DNA of 64,000 bases from CAKZYD01 sp039814715 (lineage in GTDB: Bacteria > Pseudomonadota > Alphaproteobacteria > Sphingomonadales > CAKZYD01), in NCBI GenBank assembly GCA_039814715.1, contig JBCCAR010000011.1, positions 1 to 64,000 of the forward strand, given 5' to 3'. How positions within the stretch are numbered: position 1 is the stretch's first letter; each line of letters begins with the position of its first letter. The position numbers and the translations under genes were made by a program. The notes under the pieces are model-generated. The model was not told the DNA's origin. It saw nothing but the letters and a program-made list of their open reading frames with translations, and searched no databases. This document shows, one piece after another, positions 26,425 to 34,892 of the stretch.

Positions 26425-27000
26425 ATGACAACCGCAGCCCTAGCCCTTCACTACCAGAATGATGTGCTCCATCCCGATGGAAAGATCGTTTTGGGCATTG
26501 CCAAAGCGCCCGGCAAGCGCGACGCTCTTATAGAGGGCGCTGCGGCCTATCTCGACAGGGCGCGCAAGGCCGATATCCCCATCATCCACGTCGCCATCCG
26601 CTTTGCCGAAGATGGCAGCGACATCGTCCAAAACAACGACATGTTTCGCGGCGTCTTTGCCAGTGAAGCCATGCGCGAGGGCAGCTGGGGCGCGCAGTTT
26701 TTCGACGGCCTCACGCCAGAAGAAGGCGAGCGCGTTGTCAAGCACAACCGGGTGAGCGCCTTTTATAACTCATACCTGGAAGCAGTGGTGACCGGCATGG
26801 GCGCAACCAAGCTCTATCTGGGCGGCATTGCGACCAATTCTGTCGTGGAGCACACCGCCCGCGACGCCGCCGACCGCGGCTTTGAGGTGATCGCGGTAGA
26901 AGATGCCTGCGCCACTGCGCGCGATGACCTACACATCGCAGCCCTTGAGAATATTCGTTTGATCGGGACCGTGGTCAACAGCGCAGATATCGCGCTGTAG
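26425..27000 (+). CDS. Isochorismatase-like hydrolase fold protein, nucleophile Cys absent
   Basis: A 191-residue isochorismatase-like (cysteine hydrolase) fold. The triad Asp is D13 in LHYQNDVL and the Lys is K106 in VVKHNRVSAF. The helix start that normally carries the nucleophilic Cys reads GIATNSVVEHTARDA, where the family pattern TN-x-C-V has Val (V140) instead of Cys. Like EntB-type isochorismatases, it may use another chemistry, or it may have lost hydrolase activity. DAC and the final segment are otherwise family-like. It lies 24 bases after gyrB and may ride on its transcript. The substrate is unknown. Confidence 0.82.
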   Translation: MTTAALALHYQNDVLHPDGKIVLGIAKAPGKRDALIEGAAAYLDRARKADIPIIHVAIRFAEDGSDIVQNNDMFRGVFASEAMREGSWGAQFFDGLTPEEGERVVKHNRVSAFYNSYLEAVVTGMGATKLYLGGIATNSVVEHTARDAADRGFEVIAVEDACATARDDLHIAALENIRLIGTVVNSADIAL

Positions 27001-27094
27001 CAGCCACTTGAGCAAAGCGCGTCACCCGACTCGGAATTTATTTAGAGCTATGCTAAGCTTTAAGCCTAAACCAAAGTCGTGAGGAGCTAGGCGC

Positions 27095-27589
27095 ATGGCA
27101 ACGCAGCCCATTAATGAGTTTGACCCCAACCGCAAAAACCACATGCGCCTAGACGATGGTTCAACCATCATCCGGACCGCTGAAGTGCCAATGACGCCGC
27201 TGGAAGGCGGCCTGAAAGGCATCCATTATAAGATCCTCAACTATGACAAAAACCGCGGCTATTTGGTCATGTACAATACATTTGAGCCTGGCTGCCGGTT
27301 CCAGCCGCACAAGCACCTGGGCATGGTCGAAATTCATATGATTTCCGGCTCCTTCTTTTATGAAGGCGGCGCTGTGTATGCAGGCGATTATATGTGCGAG
27401 GCGGGCGGCGTCTCACATGCACCGGCCAGTGATGATGGCGCGGAGATGATCACTGTGCTGCACGGCCCGCTCCAAATGCTGGATGAAAACGGCGACGTGG
27501 AAGCTACCGTCGGCATTGACGAGATTTACGGCCTAGCCGAAGCGAATGGCGCGGTTGGGCATTTGGTAGCGACGGGCACCGGCGCCTAA
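27095..27589 (+). CDS. Cupin-domain protein (2,4'-dihydroxyacetophenone dioxygenase-like)
   Basis: A 164-residue single-domain cupin. Motif 1 is FQPHKHLGMVEIHMISGSFFYEGG, with His and Glu metal ligands, and motif 2 lies around EAGGVSHAPASDDGAEM. The pattern resembles the family annotated after 2,4'-dihydroxyacetophenone dioxygenase, but many members are uncharacterised. It should bind a divalent metal, probably iron. GAGGAG precedes the ATG with suitable spacing. It is a single gene; a possible hairpin follows it. Confidence 0.75.
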   Translation: MATQPINEFDPNRKNHMRLDDGSTIIRTAEVPMTPLEGGLKGIHYKILNYDKNRGYLVMYNTFEPGCRFQPHKHLGMVEIHMISGSFFYEGGAVYAGDYMCEAGGVSHAPASDDGAEMITVLHGPLQMLDENGDVEATVGIDEIYGLAEANGAVGHLVATGTGA

Positions 27590-27613
27590 CGGCCTGCAAA
27601 ACAGACACACTTG

Positions 27614-27667
27614 GCCAAAATACATCAAAAAATTAACGATAAGCCGTCACTTTTTGATCGTTTTGGC
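27614..27667 (+). terminator. Imperfect AT-rich hairpin after cupin gene
   Basis: GCCAAAA-tac-ATCAAAAA (27614-27631) pairs with TTTTTGAT-cg-TTTTGGC (27651-27667), 15 pairs with a small internal loop and a 19-base apex. It lies 25 bases past the cupin stop and before the infC promoter, so it may end the cupin transcript; the stem is AT-rich and no clean T tract follows. Confidence 0.4.
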
Positions 27668-27687
27668 AAGCTGAGCTGCTGCAACGC

Positions 27688-27716
27688 TTGGTTTGAGCAA
27701 GAACTGCGCCTATATA
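27688..27716 (+). promoter_or_regulatory. Candidate infC promoter
   Basis: TTGGTT (27688-27693), a 17-base spacer and TATATA (27711-27716) form a reasonable sigma-70-type promoter. It would start a transcript near 27723, leaving a leader of about 47 bases before the proposed infC start. Confidence 0.5.
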
Positions 27717-27769
27717 CACGGTCCTAAGGAAGCCGGGGTTGGCCCGGCGCAACGCATGGAGAGCGACAC

Positions 27770-28297
27770 ATACTTAAGGGTAACTCGGCAGGAAGCCAGG
27801 GGCCACGCGCCAATGAAATGATCGTCGCGCGCGAGGTCCGTTTGATCAAAGATGACGGTGAAAATATCGGAGTCGTTAAAACTGAAGACGCCAGGGTGAT
27901 GGCCAAAGACGTAGGCCTCGATCTTGTTGAAGTCTCTCCCAATGCTGATCCGCCTGTTTGCAAGCTGCTGGATTACGGCAAGTTTAAGTATGAGGCCCAG
28001 AAAAAGGCCAACGCCAATCGCAAGAAGCAAAAAACGCAAGACATTAAAGAAATTAAGATGCGTCCAGGCATCGATATCCATGACTATGATGTCAAAATGC
28101 GGTCCATAAACCGGTTTATTGAGGATGGCGACAAGGTGAAGATCACCTTGCGGTTCCGCGGGCGCGAACTTGCGCACCAAGAGCTGGGCATGGATGTGCT
28201 CAAGCGGGTGCAAGACGATGTGAACGAGATCGCTAAAGTAGAGGCCATGCCGAAAATGGAAGGCCGCCAGATGATCATGGTCATTGCGCCGCGTTAA
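27770..28297 (+). CDS. infC: Translation initiation factor IF-3, ATA start
   Basis: A 175-residue IF-3, which binds the 30S subunit and checks initiator tRNA and start codons. Family segments include LVEVSPNADPPVCKLLDYGKF, EIKMRPGIDIHDYDVK and LRFRGRELAHQELG. The first ATG (27818) is too late: the conserved GPRANE-type N terminus is encoded in frame upstream of it. Between the upstream stop at 27725 and 27818 there is no in-frame ATG, GTG or TTG. ATA at 27770 follows GGAGAG (27758-27763) by six bases. IF-3 genes elsewhere use AUU or similar codons for self-regulation, so ATA here is the best start. Its stop is 22 bases from the convergent TraB-like gene. Confidence 0.92.
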   Translation: MLKGNSAGSQGPRANEMIVAREVRLIKDDGENIGVVKTEDARVMAKDVGLDLVEVSPNADPPVCKLLDYGKFKYEAQKKANANRKKQKTQDIKEIKMRPGIDIHDYDVKMRSINRFIEDGDKVKITLRFRGRELAHQELGMDVLKRVQDDVNEIAKVEAMPKMEGRQMIMVIAPR

Positions 28298-28318
28298 ACC
28301 CAAAGAAAACGTTCGCAG

Positions 28319-29203
28319 TTATTGCAAGCGGGTGACCTGAACGCCTGCACTTCGCAGTAAACTAATTAAATCGCTCGGCCCGACCATATGGGCCGCGCCG
28401 ACGGCGATGAACTCTCTTTCAGGAGTTTCTAGATAGTCCAAAATCGGCGCAACCCAGGCCTTATTACGCTCAATGAGCACAGCTTCATAGACGCCGGGGT
28501 GAAACTGCTCAGAGTCCATCAAAAGACTGGTCAGTTCGGCCTGGTCGCCGCCGCGCCAGGCCGCATAAAGCTCTTGAATGCTCGATCCCCCGCTGAGCGC
28601 CTCCTGGGTAGCGGCGCGCAGCATTTCAATTTGCAAGTCCGGTGAAAGGGAGGCAATGGCCTGCAGCCCAGCAAGCGGGCCTTCCAGCGCGCCAATGGGC
28701 TCGCGCGCTTTTTCAAAGCGGCTTTTCAGCCACGCTTCCGCGCCCTGCTCTGCGGCAAAGCCATATTGCATGACGCTGGCGAGCGTGATGTTCATGGCCG
28801 CGAACCAGGGCTGCATGCGCGCTGTGGTGCCAACTGGCAGATTGAGCGCTTGCTCAGCCTCGCGCAGTTGCTGCGCCTGCGCCTTGCTGAGCCTATCTGA
28901 TAGCAACGGCTCCCCCGGCGCAATAAAGCCATTGCGCATGGCAAAGGCCTTAAGCGTCTCTGCGTTTTTATCATCTGTAATGGCTTCAATCACCAAGAGG
29001 TCGGCGGTTTTCACGGCTGTTTTGATGCGTTTATCCGCCCAGCCATCATCATCGGGCAGGAGGTGCACCGTCCCCATCAAAGTCGCGCGGCCTCCCGCGG
29101 CGGTTTCCAGCTGCCACAGAGCAACACCGCTTTGCGCGTGCGCATGTGCGCTCAATCCCAACAAGACAGCCAATGCGGCCACAAAATTTCGCATCTTTTT
29201 CAT
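28319..29203 (-). CDS. TraB/GumN family protein, exported
   Basis: A 294-residue TIKI-like putative metalloprotease. It has a signal peptide (MKKMRNFVAALAVLLGLSAHAHA), the first GxxH motif GTVH at 44-47 and a C-terminal FIAVGAAHMVG holding the second. The spacing and length are normal for the family, whose members are often annotated TraB or GumN. The role in bacteria is not well established; a periplasmic or outer-surface location is expected. It is a lone gene, convergent with infC and divergent from nhaA. Confidence 0.88.
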   Translation of the reverse strand: MKKMRNFVAALAVLLGLSAHAHAQSGVALWQLETAAGGRATLMGTVHLLPDDDGWADKRIKTAVKTADLLVIEAITDDKNAETLKAFAMRNGFIAPGEPLLSDRLSKAQAQQLREAEQALNLPVGTTARMQPWFAAMNITLASVMQYGFAAEQGAEAWLKSRFEKAREPIGALEGPLAGLQAIASLSPDLQIEMLRAATQEALSGGSSIQELYAAWRGGDQAELTSLLMDSEQFHPGVYEAVLIERNKAWVAPILDYLETPEREFIAVGAAHMVGPSDLISLLRSAGVQVTRLQ

Positions 29204-29308
29204 ATCCTTAACCAGCGCTGGAAACTTCCTATACCATCTGCCTTGCTGACCGGTTTATATGCTCCATCTGTTATGGCAGGGATGTGGCAATCATAGAAGG
29301 TTTGGCCC

Positions 29309-30490
29309 ATGGCGTTTCGGCAGTTGAAGGCGTTTTTTAAGCTAGAGGCGGCAGCAGGACTGTTGCTCATGGCAACAGCGGCGCTGGCTATCATTATTAA
29401 AAATTCACCTGGAAGCGGTTTTTATGAGCTGTTTCTGACCTTACCCGTCAGCGTCAGCGCAGGCGATTTTGAAATCGCAAAACCACTGTTGCTATGGATC
29501 AATGATGGCCTAATGGCGGTCTTCTTTTTGCTCATCGGCCTAGAGGTCAAACGCGAAATCCTCGCTGGCGAGCTATCCTCGAAAGAGCAGCTCACCTTGC
29601 CCCTCATTGGCGCCCTGGGCGGCATCGCGGTGCCTGCTGCCGTCTATCTTGCCGTTAGCGGCGGCGCGGGCGAATATGCCAATGGCTGGGCGATCCCCGC
29701 AGCAACTGATATCGCCTTCGCTCTTGGCATTATGGCGTTGGTGGGCAGCCGCGTTCCCTTGTCTTTAAAAGTGCTGCTGACCGCCATTGCTATCGTCGAT
29801 GATCTTGCCGCGATCATCATTATTGCCGCTTTTTATACGTCAAACTTATCCTTCTCCATGCTGATCGGAGCCGTCGTTTGCACCCTTGGGCTTTTTATCT
29901 TGAACAAGAGCGGCGTGCGCAAGGTCGCGCCCTATATCCTCATTGGTGTCTTATCGTGGATCTTTGTGCTGAAATCAGGCATTCACGCAACATTGGCGGG
30001 CGTGGCGACAGGGCTGGCAATTCCCATGCGCGGTGGCACCGAAGCGCCCCATGAAACCCCGCTGGAGGTACTAGAACATAAGCTCCACCCCTGGATTGCC
30101 TATATGATCATCCCGATTTTTGCCTTTGCCAATGCAGGCCTTCCGATCTTGAGCATGTCGCCAAGTGATTTGGCGCATCCCGTCAGCCTTGGCATTGCGC
30201 TTGGGCTACTGCTGGGCAAGCCGATTGGGGTCTATGGCCTGAGCTTCATCGCCGTGCGCGCGGGCATCGCGCAGCTACCCCAAGGCGCCACCTTGCGCGG
30301 CGTATTAGGGGTTGGGCTTCTAACCGGGGTCGGCTTCACCATGAGCTTGTTTATTGGCTCGCTCGCCTTTGATGGACCGGAAATGGCCAATAAGGTGCGG
30401 CTCGGCATTTTGGTCGGCTCTCTATTTGCCGGCATTGCAGGCTACGCTGTGCTGCGGACACTAAAACCGCTCCCGGACGTCGCCGATTAG
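29309..30490 (+). CDS. nhaA: Na+/H+ antiporter NhaA
   Basis: A 393-residue inner-membrane antiporter that exports Na+ in exchange for protons. It has about 12 hydrophobic segments. The sodium-site aspartates are conserved: D134 in PAATDIAFALG and the D164-D165 pair in AIVDDLAAII. The family start NDGLMAVFFLLIGLEVKREI is at about 65-84. The gene stands alone. It suits a saline or marine habitat but is also widespread elsewhere. Confidence 0.96.
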   Translation: MAFRQLKAFFKLEAAAGLLLMATAALAIIIKNSPGSGFYELFLTLPVSVSAGDFEIAKPLLLWINDGLMAVFFLLIGLEVKREILAGELSSKEQLTLPLIGALGGIAVPAAVYLAVSGGAGEYANGWAIPAATDIAFALGIMALVGSRVPLSLKVLLTAIAIVDDLAAIIIIAAFYTSNLSFSMLIGAVVCTLGLFILNKSGVRKVAPYILIGVLSWIFVLKSGIHATLAGVATGLAIPMRGGTEAPHETPLEVLEHKLHPWIAYMIIPIFAFANAGLPILSMSPSDLAHPVSLGIALGLLLGKPIGVYGLSFIAVRAGIAQLPQGATLRGVLGVGLLTGVGFTMSLFIGSLAFDGPEMANKVRLGILVGSLFAGIAGYAVLRTLKPLPDVAD

Positions 30491-30549
30491 ACGCCTCTCA
30501 CAGCCATGTGATTTGCGTGTGATGCGCTCAGGCCTCTATACAAGGCGCT

Positions 30550-31299
30550 ATGATAATAATGAGACCGTTTCTTAGAGCGCTTGCCGCATCACTCCTGCTG
30601 GCCGCGACGCCGACACTCCCTGCCGCTGCGGGCGAGGACGTGGTGGTGGTTGAGCTATTCACCACGCAAGGCTGCTCTTCCTGCCCGCCAGTGGACGCTT
30701 TGATGCAGGAGGTCGCACGCCAAGACAATGTGCTCGTCCTCAGCTGGGCTGTCAGCATTTGGGACTATCTGGGCTGGAAAGACACACTCTCTATTCCTGA
30801 AAGCAATCTGCGCCACCGCTGGTACAACCAAATGATTTCTGGGCGGAATATGGTCTATACGCCGCAAGTCTTCATTGATGGCGAAGCGCCCTTTAAAGGC
30901 AAGAACCGCAAAGATGGCATTTTAAGCACGGTTGAAAAACGCCGCGGCGATTCGAGCCATATGGTCGATATAACGCTCGATGACGCCAATCCAGGCCAAG
31001 TGGATATCGCCCTGAGCGAACCCTTGCCGCAGACCACCCGCATCCACGTGGTCTATTTTGACCGCTCGTATACCGTTGCCGTCGGCGGCGGGGAAAATAA
31101 CGGCCGCACCATAACCTATACAAACGTGGTGCGCGGGACGCGCCATATCACGCCTGAACCAGGCGTGACGGCCTATAGCGTGGACCTGGGCAATATGTTT
31201 GCTAAAAACTGCGATGAATTTGCCGTGTTGGTGCAGGATTTATCCACTGGCAAGATGCTTGCCGCGGCGCGCCACAGATTAAAGCCTGCGCGCTCTTAA
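30550..31299 (+). CDS. DUF1223 thioredoxin-like exported protein
   Basis: A 249-residue protein of the DUF1223 family. An N-terminal signal (MRPFLRALAASLLLAATPTLPAAAG) leads into VVVVELFTTQGCSSCPPVDALM, a thioredoxin-like strand and helix with a CxxC (C-S-S-C) pair. VYTPQVFIDG supplies the cis-proline region. The C-terminal half is a beta-rich extension. The family is common in alphaproteobacteria with no settled function; a periplasmic redox role is inferred. It is followed by the outer-membrane barrel gene. Confidence 0.88.
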   Translation: MIIMRPFLRALAASLLLAATPTLPAAAGEDVVVVELFTTQGCSSCPPVDALMQEVARQDNVLVLSWAVSIWDYLGWKDTLSIPESNLRHRWYNQMISGRNMVYTPQVFIDGEAPFKGKNRKDGILSTVEKRRGDSSHMVDITLDDANPGQVDIALSEPLPQTTRIHVVYFDRSYTVAVGGGENNGRTITYTNVVRGTRHITPEPGVTAYSVDLGNMFAKNCDEFAVLVQDLSTGKMLAAARHRLKPARS

Positions 31300-31365
31300 C
31301 CCTCTATTAGCGTTAATTTTATAGCGTGCGCACTGAGATAATTCTGCGTGCTTTGGGGCTTAATC

Positions 31366-32040
31366 GTGAAAAAAATGATGCTGGGTTTGGCGGCGAGTAT
31401 CGCTGCGTTGATCGTTTCTCCTGCACAGGCAGAAATGGAACGACGCGGACCGACCCTGACCTTGAAAGTGGGCTCTAACGGCCTTGGCGCTGAAGTGACC
31501 TACGGGCTGAGCCATATCGTGCGCGTGCGCGCGGGTGGCTATGGCTTTAAAGCTGGGTTTGACGCCAGTACCCGCGACGTCGCCTATGATATGGATTTGC
31601 GCCTGCTAAGCGGCGCTGGCTATCTGGACGTGCACCCTTTTGGGGGGCGTTTCCGCTTTACAGCGGGCATGGTGTATAATGCAAACCGCGCGGACGCGGC
31701 GGGCAGCGTCGCCCAAGAACTCACCTTTGGCGATAATACCTTCACGCCAGCCCAAGTCGGCACGCTGCAAGGCAGTGTCCATTTTCGCCAATGGTCGCCC
31801 TATGCTGGCATTGGCTGGGGCAGCCCACTGTCTAAGGAAAGCAATTGGGCCTTTGAAGCAGACCTAGGCGTCATTTACCAAGGGCGCCCCGTTGTGGACC
31901 TGATGAGCGTTGACGGCGAACTCTCCAGCGATCCCACACTAATCCAGGCCATCGAAGATGAAGAACAAGAGCTGCAAAGCGATATCGATTTCTTCCGCTT
32001 CTATCCGATCTTGAGCTTGGGCGTTGCTTACACGTTTTAA
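31366..32040 (+). CDS. Outer membrane beta-barrel protein
   Basis: A 224-residue exported protein with signal MKKMMLGLAASIAALIVSPAQA and a mature part of alternating beta strands: TLTLKVGSNGLGAEVTYGL, VRVRAGGYGFK, YDMDLRLLSGAGYLDVHPF, WSPYAGIGWG and a terminal aromatic SLGVAYTF. Glycine-rich turns and the terminal Phe fit an eight-stranded OMP-like barrel. The start is uncertain: GTG 31366 gives MKKMML, while ATGs at 31375-31380 would trim three or four residues. No specific substrate can be named. It converges with the DUF4340 gene with a 6-base gap. Confidence 0.8.
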   Translation: MKKMMLGLAASIAALIVSPAQAEMERRGPTLTLKVGSNGLGAEVTYGLSHIVRVRAGGYGFKAGFDASTRDVAYDMDLRLLSGAGYLDVHPFGGRFRFTAGMVYNANRADAAGSVAQELTFGDNTFTPAQVGTLQGSVHFRQWSPYAGIGWGSPLSKESNWAFEADLGVIYQGRPVVDLMSVDGELSSDPTLIQAIEDEEQELQSDIDFFRFYPILSLGVAYTF

Positions 32041-32046
32041 GGCAGG

Positions 32047-32988
32047 CTAGCTGGGGTCGGGCGCTTCGAGAAGCTCACTGCGCTGTTTGACCAGCGCGCC
32101 TTTGCGGTATTCGCTAACGGCGAAGGCGTAAGAACTCCAATCAATATCCCCTTCAGGGACCAACGTTCCTTGCGGAGTGACGCGCAGCCAATACATCTCA
32201 TCTGCTTGAGCCACATCATAGCGAATCAGGTCGCTGTCTTGAGCGCCATAAAAGACACTGCTATCAGCGCCGGTCCAGTCGATGGAGCCCGCCGCGGCAA
32301 TATCCTCAAAATCAATATAGACCGCCCCGCCAATCACGGTCTCAAGCACTGTATCATAGGCGAGCGCCTCATCTTCTTTTAGGCCTGTCATCGTCAGGGC
32401 GCCGCCCTCACCCTTGATGACGGAATAGCGCTCCTCGCCGCTTTGAATATCCACCTTTGTCACCGTAGCAGCGGGGATGGTTGGCACATCAATATCCAGC
32501 CAGGCTTTTACCCCTGTTTGCGGCGGATTGATCTGACTGACCACATAGCTTTGGTCTTCATTGAGGCGCCGGGCAAAGCGGCCGCCGCCAGCAGCATCTT
32601 TGCCTAGGATAACACCCAAAGATTCACCAAGCTGTATCGTCGTTCCACTGCCGCCGAGACCCACTGCGTCATGCAGCTTTGGGTCATCGGTTTTGATCTC
32701 ATCGATGGTGAGCTGAGAAAGCGACAAAAGCAGCGCGCGCACTTTGCCTTGCTCAGCAGGTAAATCTGCAAATCCATCCACCCGCCAAGCGCCGTCACTG
32801 CGCGACAAGGAAACACTCTTTTCTGCATCTAAAAGCGTCACCGCGGCCACATCGTTTAAAGACAGGCCTGCCAGCAAGAGGCCGCCTGCCCCTTCCTTTT
32901 CACTCGGTTTGGAAGGCATCGCCAAAAAAGCAATGGCAGCAAGCGCAGCAGCAAGGACGCACAAAATGGCAAAAGCGCGCGCGCTCAT
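32047..32988 (-). CDS. DUF4340 domain protein
   Basis: A 313-residue protein with one N-terminal transmembrane segment (AFAILCVLAAALAAIAFLAMP) and a large extracytoplasmic part made of repeated beta-sandwich-like units (SLSRSDGAWRVDGFADLPAEQGKVRALLLSL). This is the DUF4340 arrangement, normally encoded next to GldG-like and ABC-2 genes. It is the last gene of the four-gene leftward operon and overlaps the GldG-like gene by four bases. It probably forms part of the same membrane complex; the function is unknown. Confidence 0.85.
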   Translation of the reverse strand: MSARAFAILCVLAAALAAIAFLAMPSKPSEKEGAGGLLLAGLSLNDVAAVTLLDAEKSVSLSRSDGAWRVDGFADLPAEQGKVRALLLSLSQLTIDEIKTDDPKLHDAVGLGGSGTTIQLGESLGVILGKDAAGGGRFARRLNEDQSYVVSQINPPQTGVKAWLDIDVPTIPAATVTKVDIQSGEERYSVIKGEGGALTMTGLKEDEALAYDTVLETVIGGAVYIDFEDIAAAGSIDWTGADSSVFYGAQDSDLIRYDVAQADEMYWLRVTPQGTLVPEGDIDWSSYAFAVSEYRKGALVKQRSELLEAPDPS

Positions 32989-34892
32989 GATCGCCGCCTG
33001 CGCAAGCGTGCAATGCCAGCGATTGCCAGCAAAAGGACAGGAATGCCAATGATGTTGGCCCAGGTCAGTCCGCGCTGCAATCGTTCCACATCCAAGTTCA
33101 AGCTGCGCTGCACGCCGCGCAGTTCTTTGCGGGTCTTCAGCAGGTCTCCTCTGAAGCGCTCAATCTCCGCCAGCTGTTCATCGCTGATCAGCACATCGCC
33201 CTCCGGCGTTTGCGCTTCTAACCCCGCCAAGCGCTGCTCGGTTGCAACAAGATTATTCTGCAACACTTGCTGGCGCGCGGCAAAGGCTTGCTCGGCATTG
33301 CGGCGCATACGCTCAATCACCGTGAATGGTCTGGCCGATGTGCCGCGTGATCGCAGGCCAATAAGTGCATCTGAGCCCGCCATATTCTCTGCGGCATTGA
33401 GCACGAAGCGGCCATTGTCCGCTGTAGGCACGACCAAGCGCTGGCCCAGGAAATTCTGAACTTGCGCCCAGAAATTATCCGCGAGCAAATCGCTGTCTGC
33501 TGTCACGATCACATTGATATCGCCTTGCGAGTCCATGATTTGAGGCGCCGCTGGCGGCGCATCCTCTTCTTCGGTTTCACTTGATGGTTTGCCATCTGGA
33601 AAAGCAGTTTTGGCCGGGCCCTGCAGCCGCGCGCTCAGCACATAGCGCTCGCCCGTGGGCAGCAATGTGCGCAGCAGTTTGTCTGGGTCAGGCGCGCCGC
33701 GGACCTCACTCACATTGGTGACGCCGGCCACATCTGAACTTTGAATGAGCGGCGTCATGGTAAGGGCGCTGTCCTCAGCCAGGGTCAGATGCCCGCTGGC
33801 TGCCAGGCTGATTTGCTCCAGCTCGCCAGTGACAATGTCATCATCTTGCAGGTTCATCTCCCGCACGGAGAGCCAGGCTACATAATCTGCAATGCCGCGC
33901 GCAGGGGCATTGGGGCTACCAGCCATATTAACGCGCTGCGCCTGATCAATATCCAGCACCACCAACGAGGGATCGTAGGCCAGCCCCCAGGCCGTAAACA
34001 GCGGCGCCATATCTGATTGCAGGGGCATACCGCCTTGCTGGGGCATACCAAACTGGCCGCGCGGCTGGCTGACCGCTGCAACTTCTGAATGGGGATCAAC
34101 AAAGAGGAGCGCGTTCCCGCCGCCTAAAATGAACTGATCAATCGCATAGAGCTGCGCATCGCTAAGCGAAGGTGCATGGGCGACAACCAGTAGGTCCGTC
34201 TGCTCGGGGATGCTGCTGAAATCCTGCGACAGGGCTTGGATATCAAAGCTCTGAGAGAGCTGATCATAAATCACGTAGGGGGTTGATTGGCCCTGCGCTG
34301 CGGCCATCGGCCCACCCAAGCCAAATTGCAGCGGCAGCTGAGTGATAAGCGCGATCGTCGGCTGGTTGTTTTCAAGTGTTGCAAGCTGGCTCACGAGCTG
34401 CGTGAGATCATATTCAAGCAGCGCTTCACGCTCTTGCGCGAGGAAGGGAATGACCTGTGATCCATCCACCGCATTGGTGCCCACCAAGCCAAAATAGATC
34501 GTATTGCCAGTCTGTGAGCGCGCGCCCTCCAGGCCAAAGGCCACCGCTTCGTCTTCATTCTCAGAAAACGGTTCAGGGTCGATCACATCAACGCTGATCT
34601 TCCCGCCAGACTGCGCCGCATATTCATAAAGCAAGTCTTCTACCCGCTGCGCATAGGCCTGCAAGGTGGGAAACCCTGTACTTTCACTTTTGGAAAAATA
34701 CAGCCGCAACGTGATTGGCAGCTCTAAGTCCTCGAGCAAACCGCGCGAACCATCTGAGAGCGAATAAAGCCCGCCATCCGTCAAATCAATCCGCGCGCGC
34801 GACAAGATTGGCGTACTGATCAGCGCGATGACGCCCAGAAAACACGCCGCGATTGCGCCGAGCGCCAATGGTGTTGAGATGGCCCGGGCCAT
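32985..34892 (-). CDS. GldG-like ABC-associated periplasmic protein
   Basis: A 635-residue protein with a transmembrane segment at each end (LGAIAACFLGVIALISTPIL near the N terminus and WANIIGIPVLLLAIAGIARL at the C terminus) and a large extracytoplasmic domain between. The domain contains the GldG-type segments LRLYFSKS, ISVDVIDPEPFSENEDEAVAFGL and LLVVAHAPSLSDAQLYAIDQF, then a coiled coil at about 545-610. GldG proteins accompany GldA/GldF ABC transporters. Overlapping starts and stops tie it to the permease gene upstream and DUF4340 downstream. Confidence 0.87.
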   Translation of the reverse strand: MARAISTPLALGAIAACFLGVIALISTPILSRARIDLTDGGLYSLSDGSRGLLEDLELPITLRLYFSKSESTGFPTLQAYAQRVEDLLYEYAAQSGGKISVDVIDPEPFSENEDEAVAFGLEGARSQTGNTIYFGLVGTNAVDGSQVIPFLAQEREALLEYDLTQLVSQLATLENNQPTIALITQLPLQFGLGGPMAAAQGQSTPYVIYDQLSQSFDIQALSQDFSSIPEQTDLLVVAHAPSLSDAQLYAIDQFILGGGNALLFVDPHSEVAAVSQPRGQFGMPQQGGMPLQSDMAPLFTAWGLAYDPSLVVLDIDQAQRVNMAGSPNAPARGIADYVAWLSVREMNLQDDDIVTGELEQISLAASGHLTLAEDSALTMTPLIQSSDVAGVTNVSEVRGAPDPDKLLRTLLPTGERYVLSARLQGPAKTAFPDGKPSSETEEEDAPPAAPQIMDSQGDINVIVTADSDLLADNFWAQVQNFLGQRLVVPTADNGRFVLNAAENMAGSDALIGLRSRGTSARPFTVIERMRRNAEQAFAARQQVLQNNLVATEQRLAGLEAQTPEGDVLISDEQLAEIERFRGDLLKTRKELRGVQRSLNLDVERLQRGLTWANIIGIPVLLLAIAGIARLRRRRS

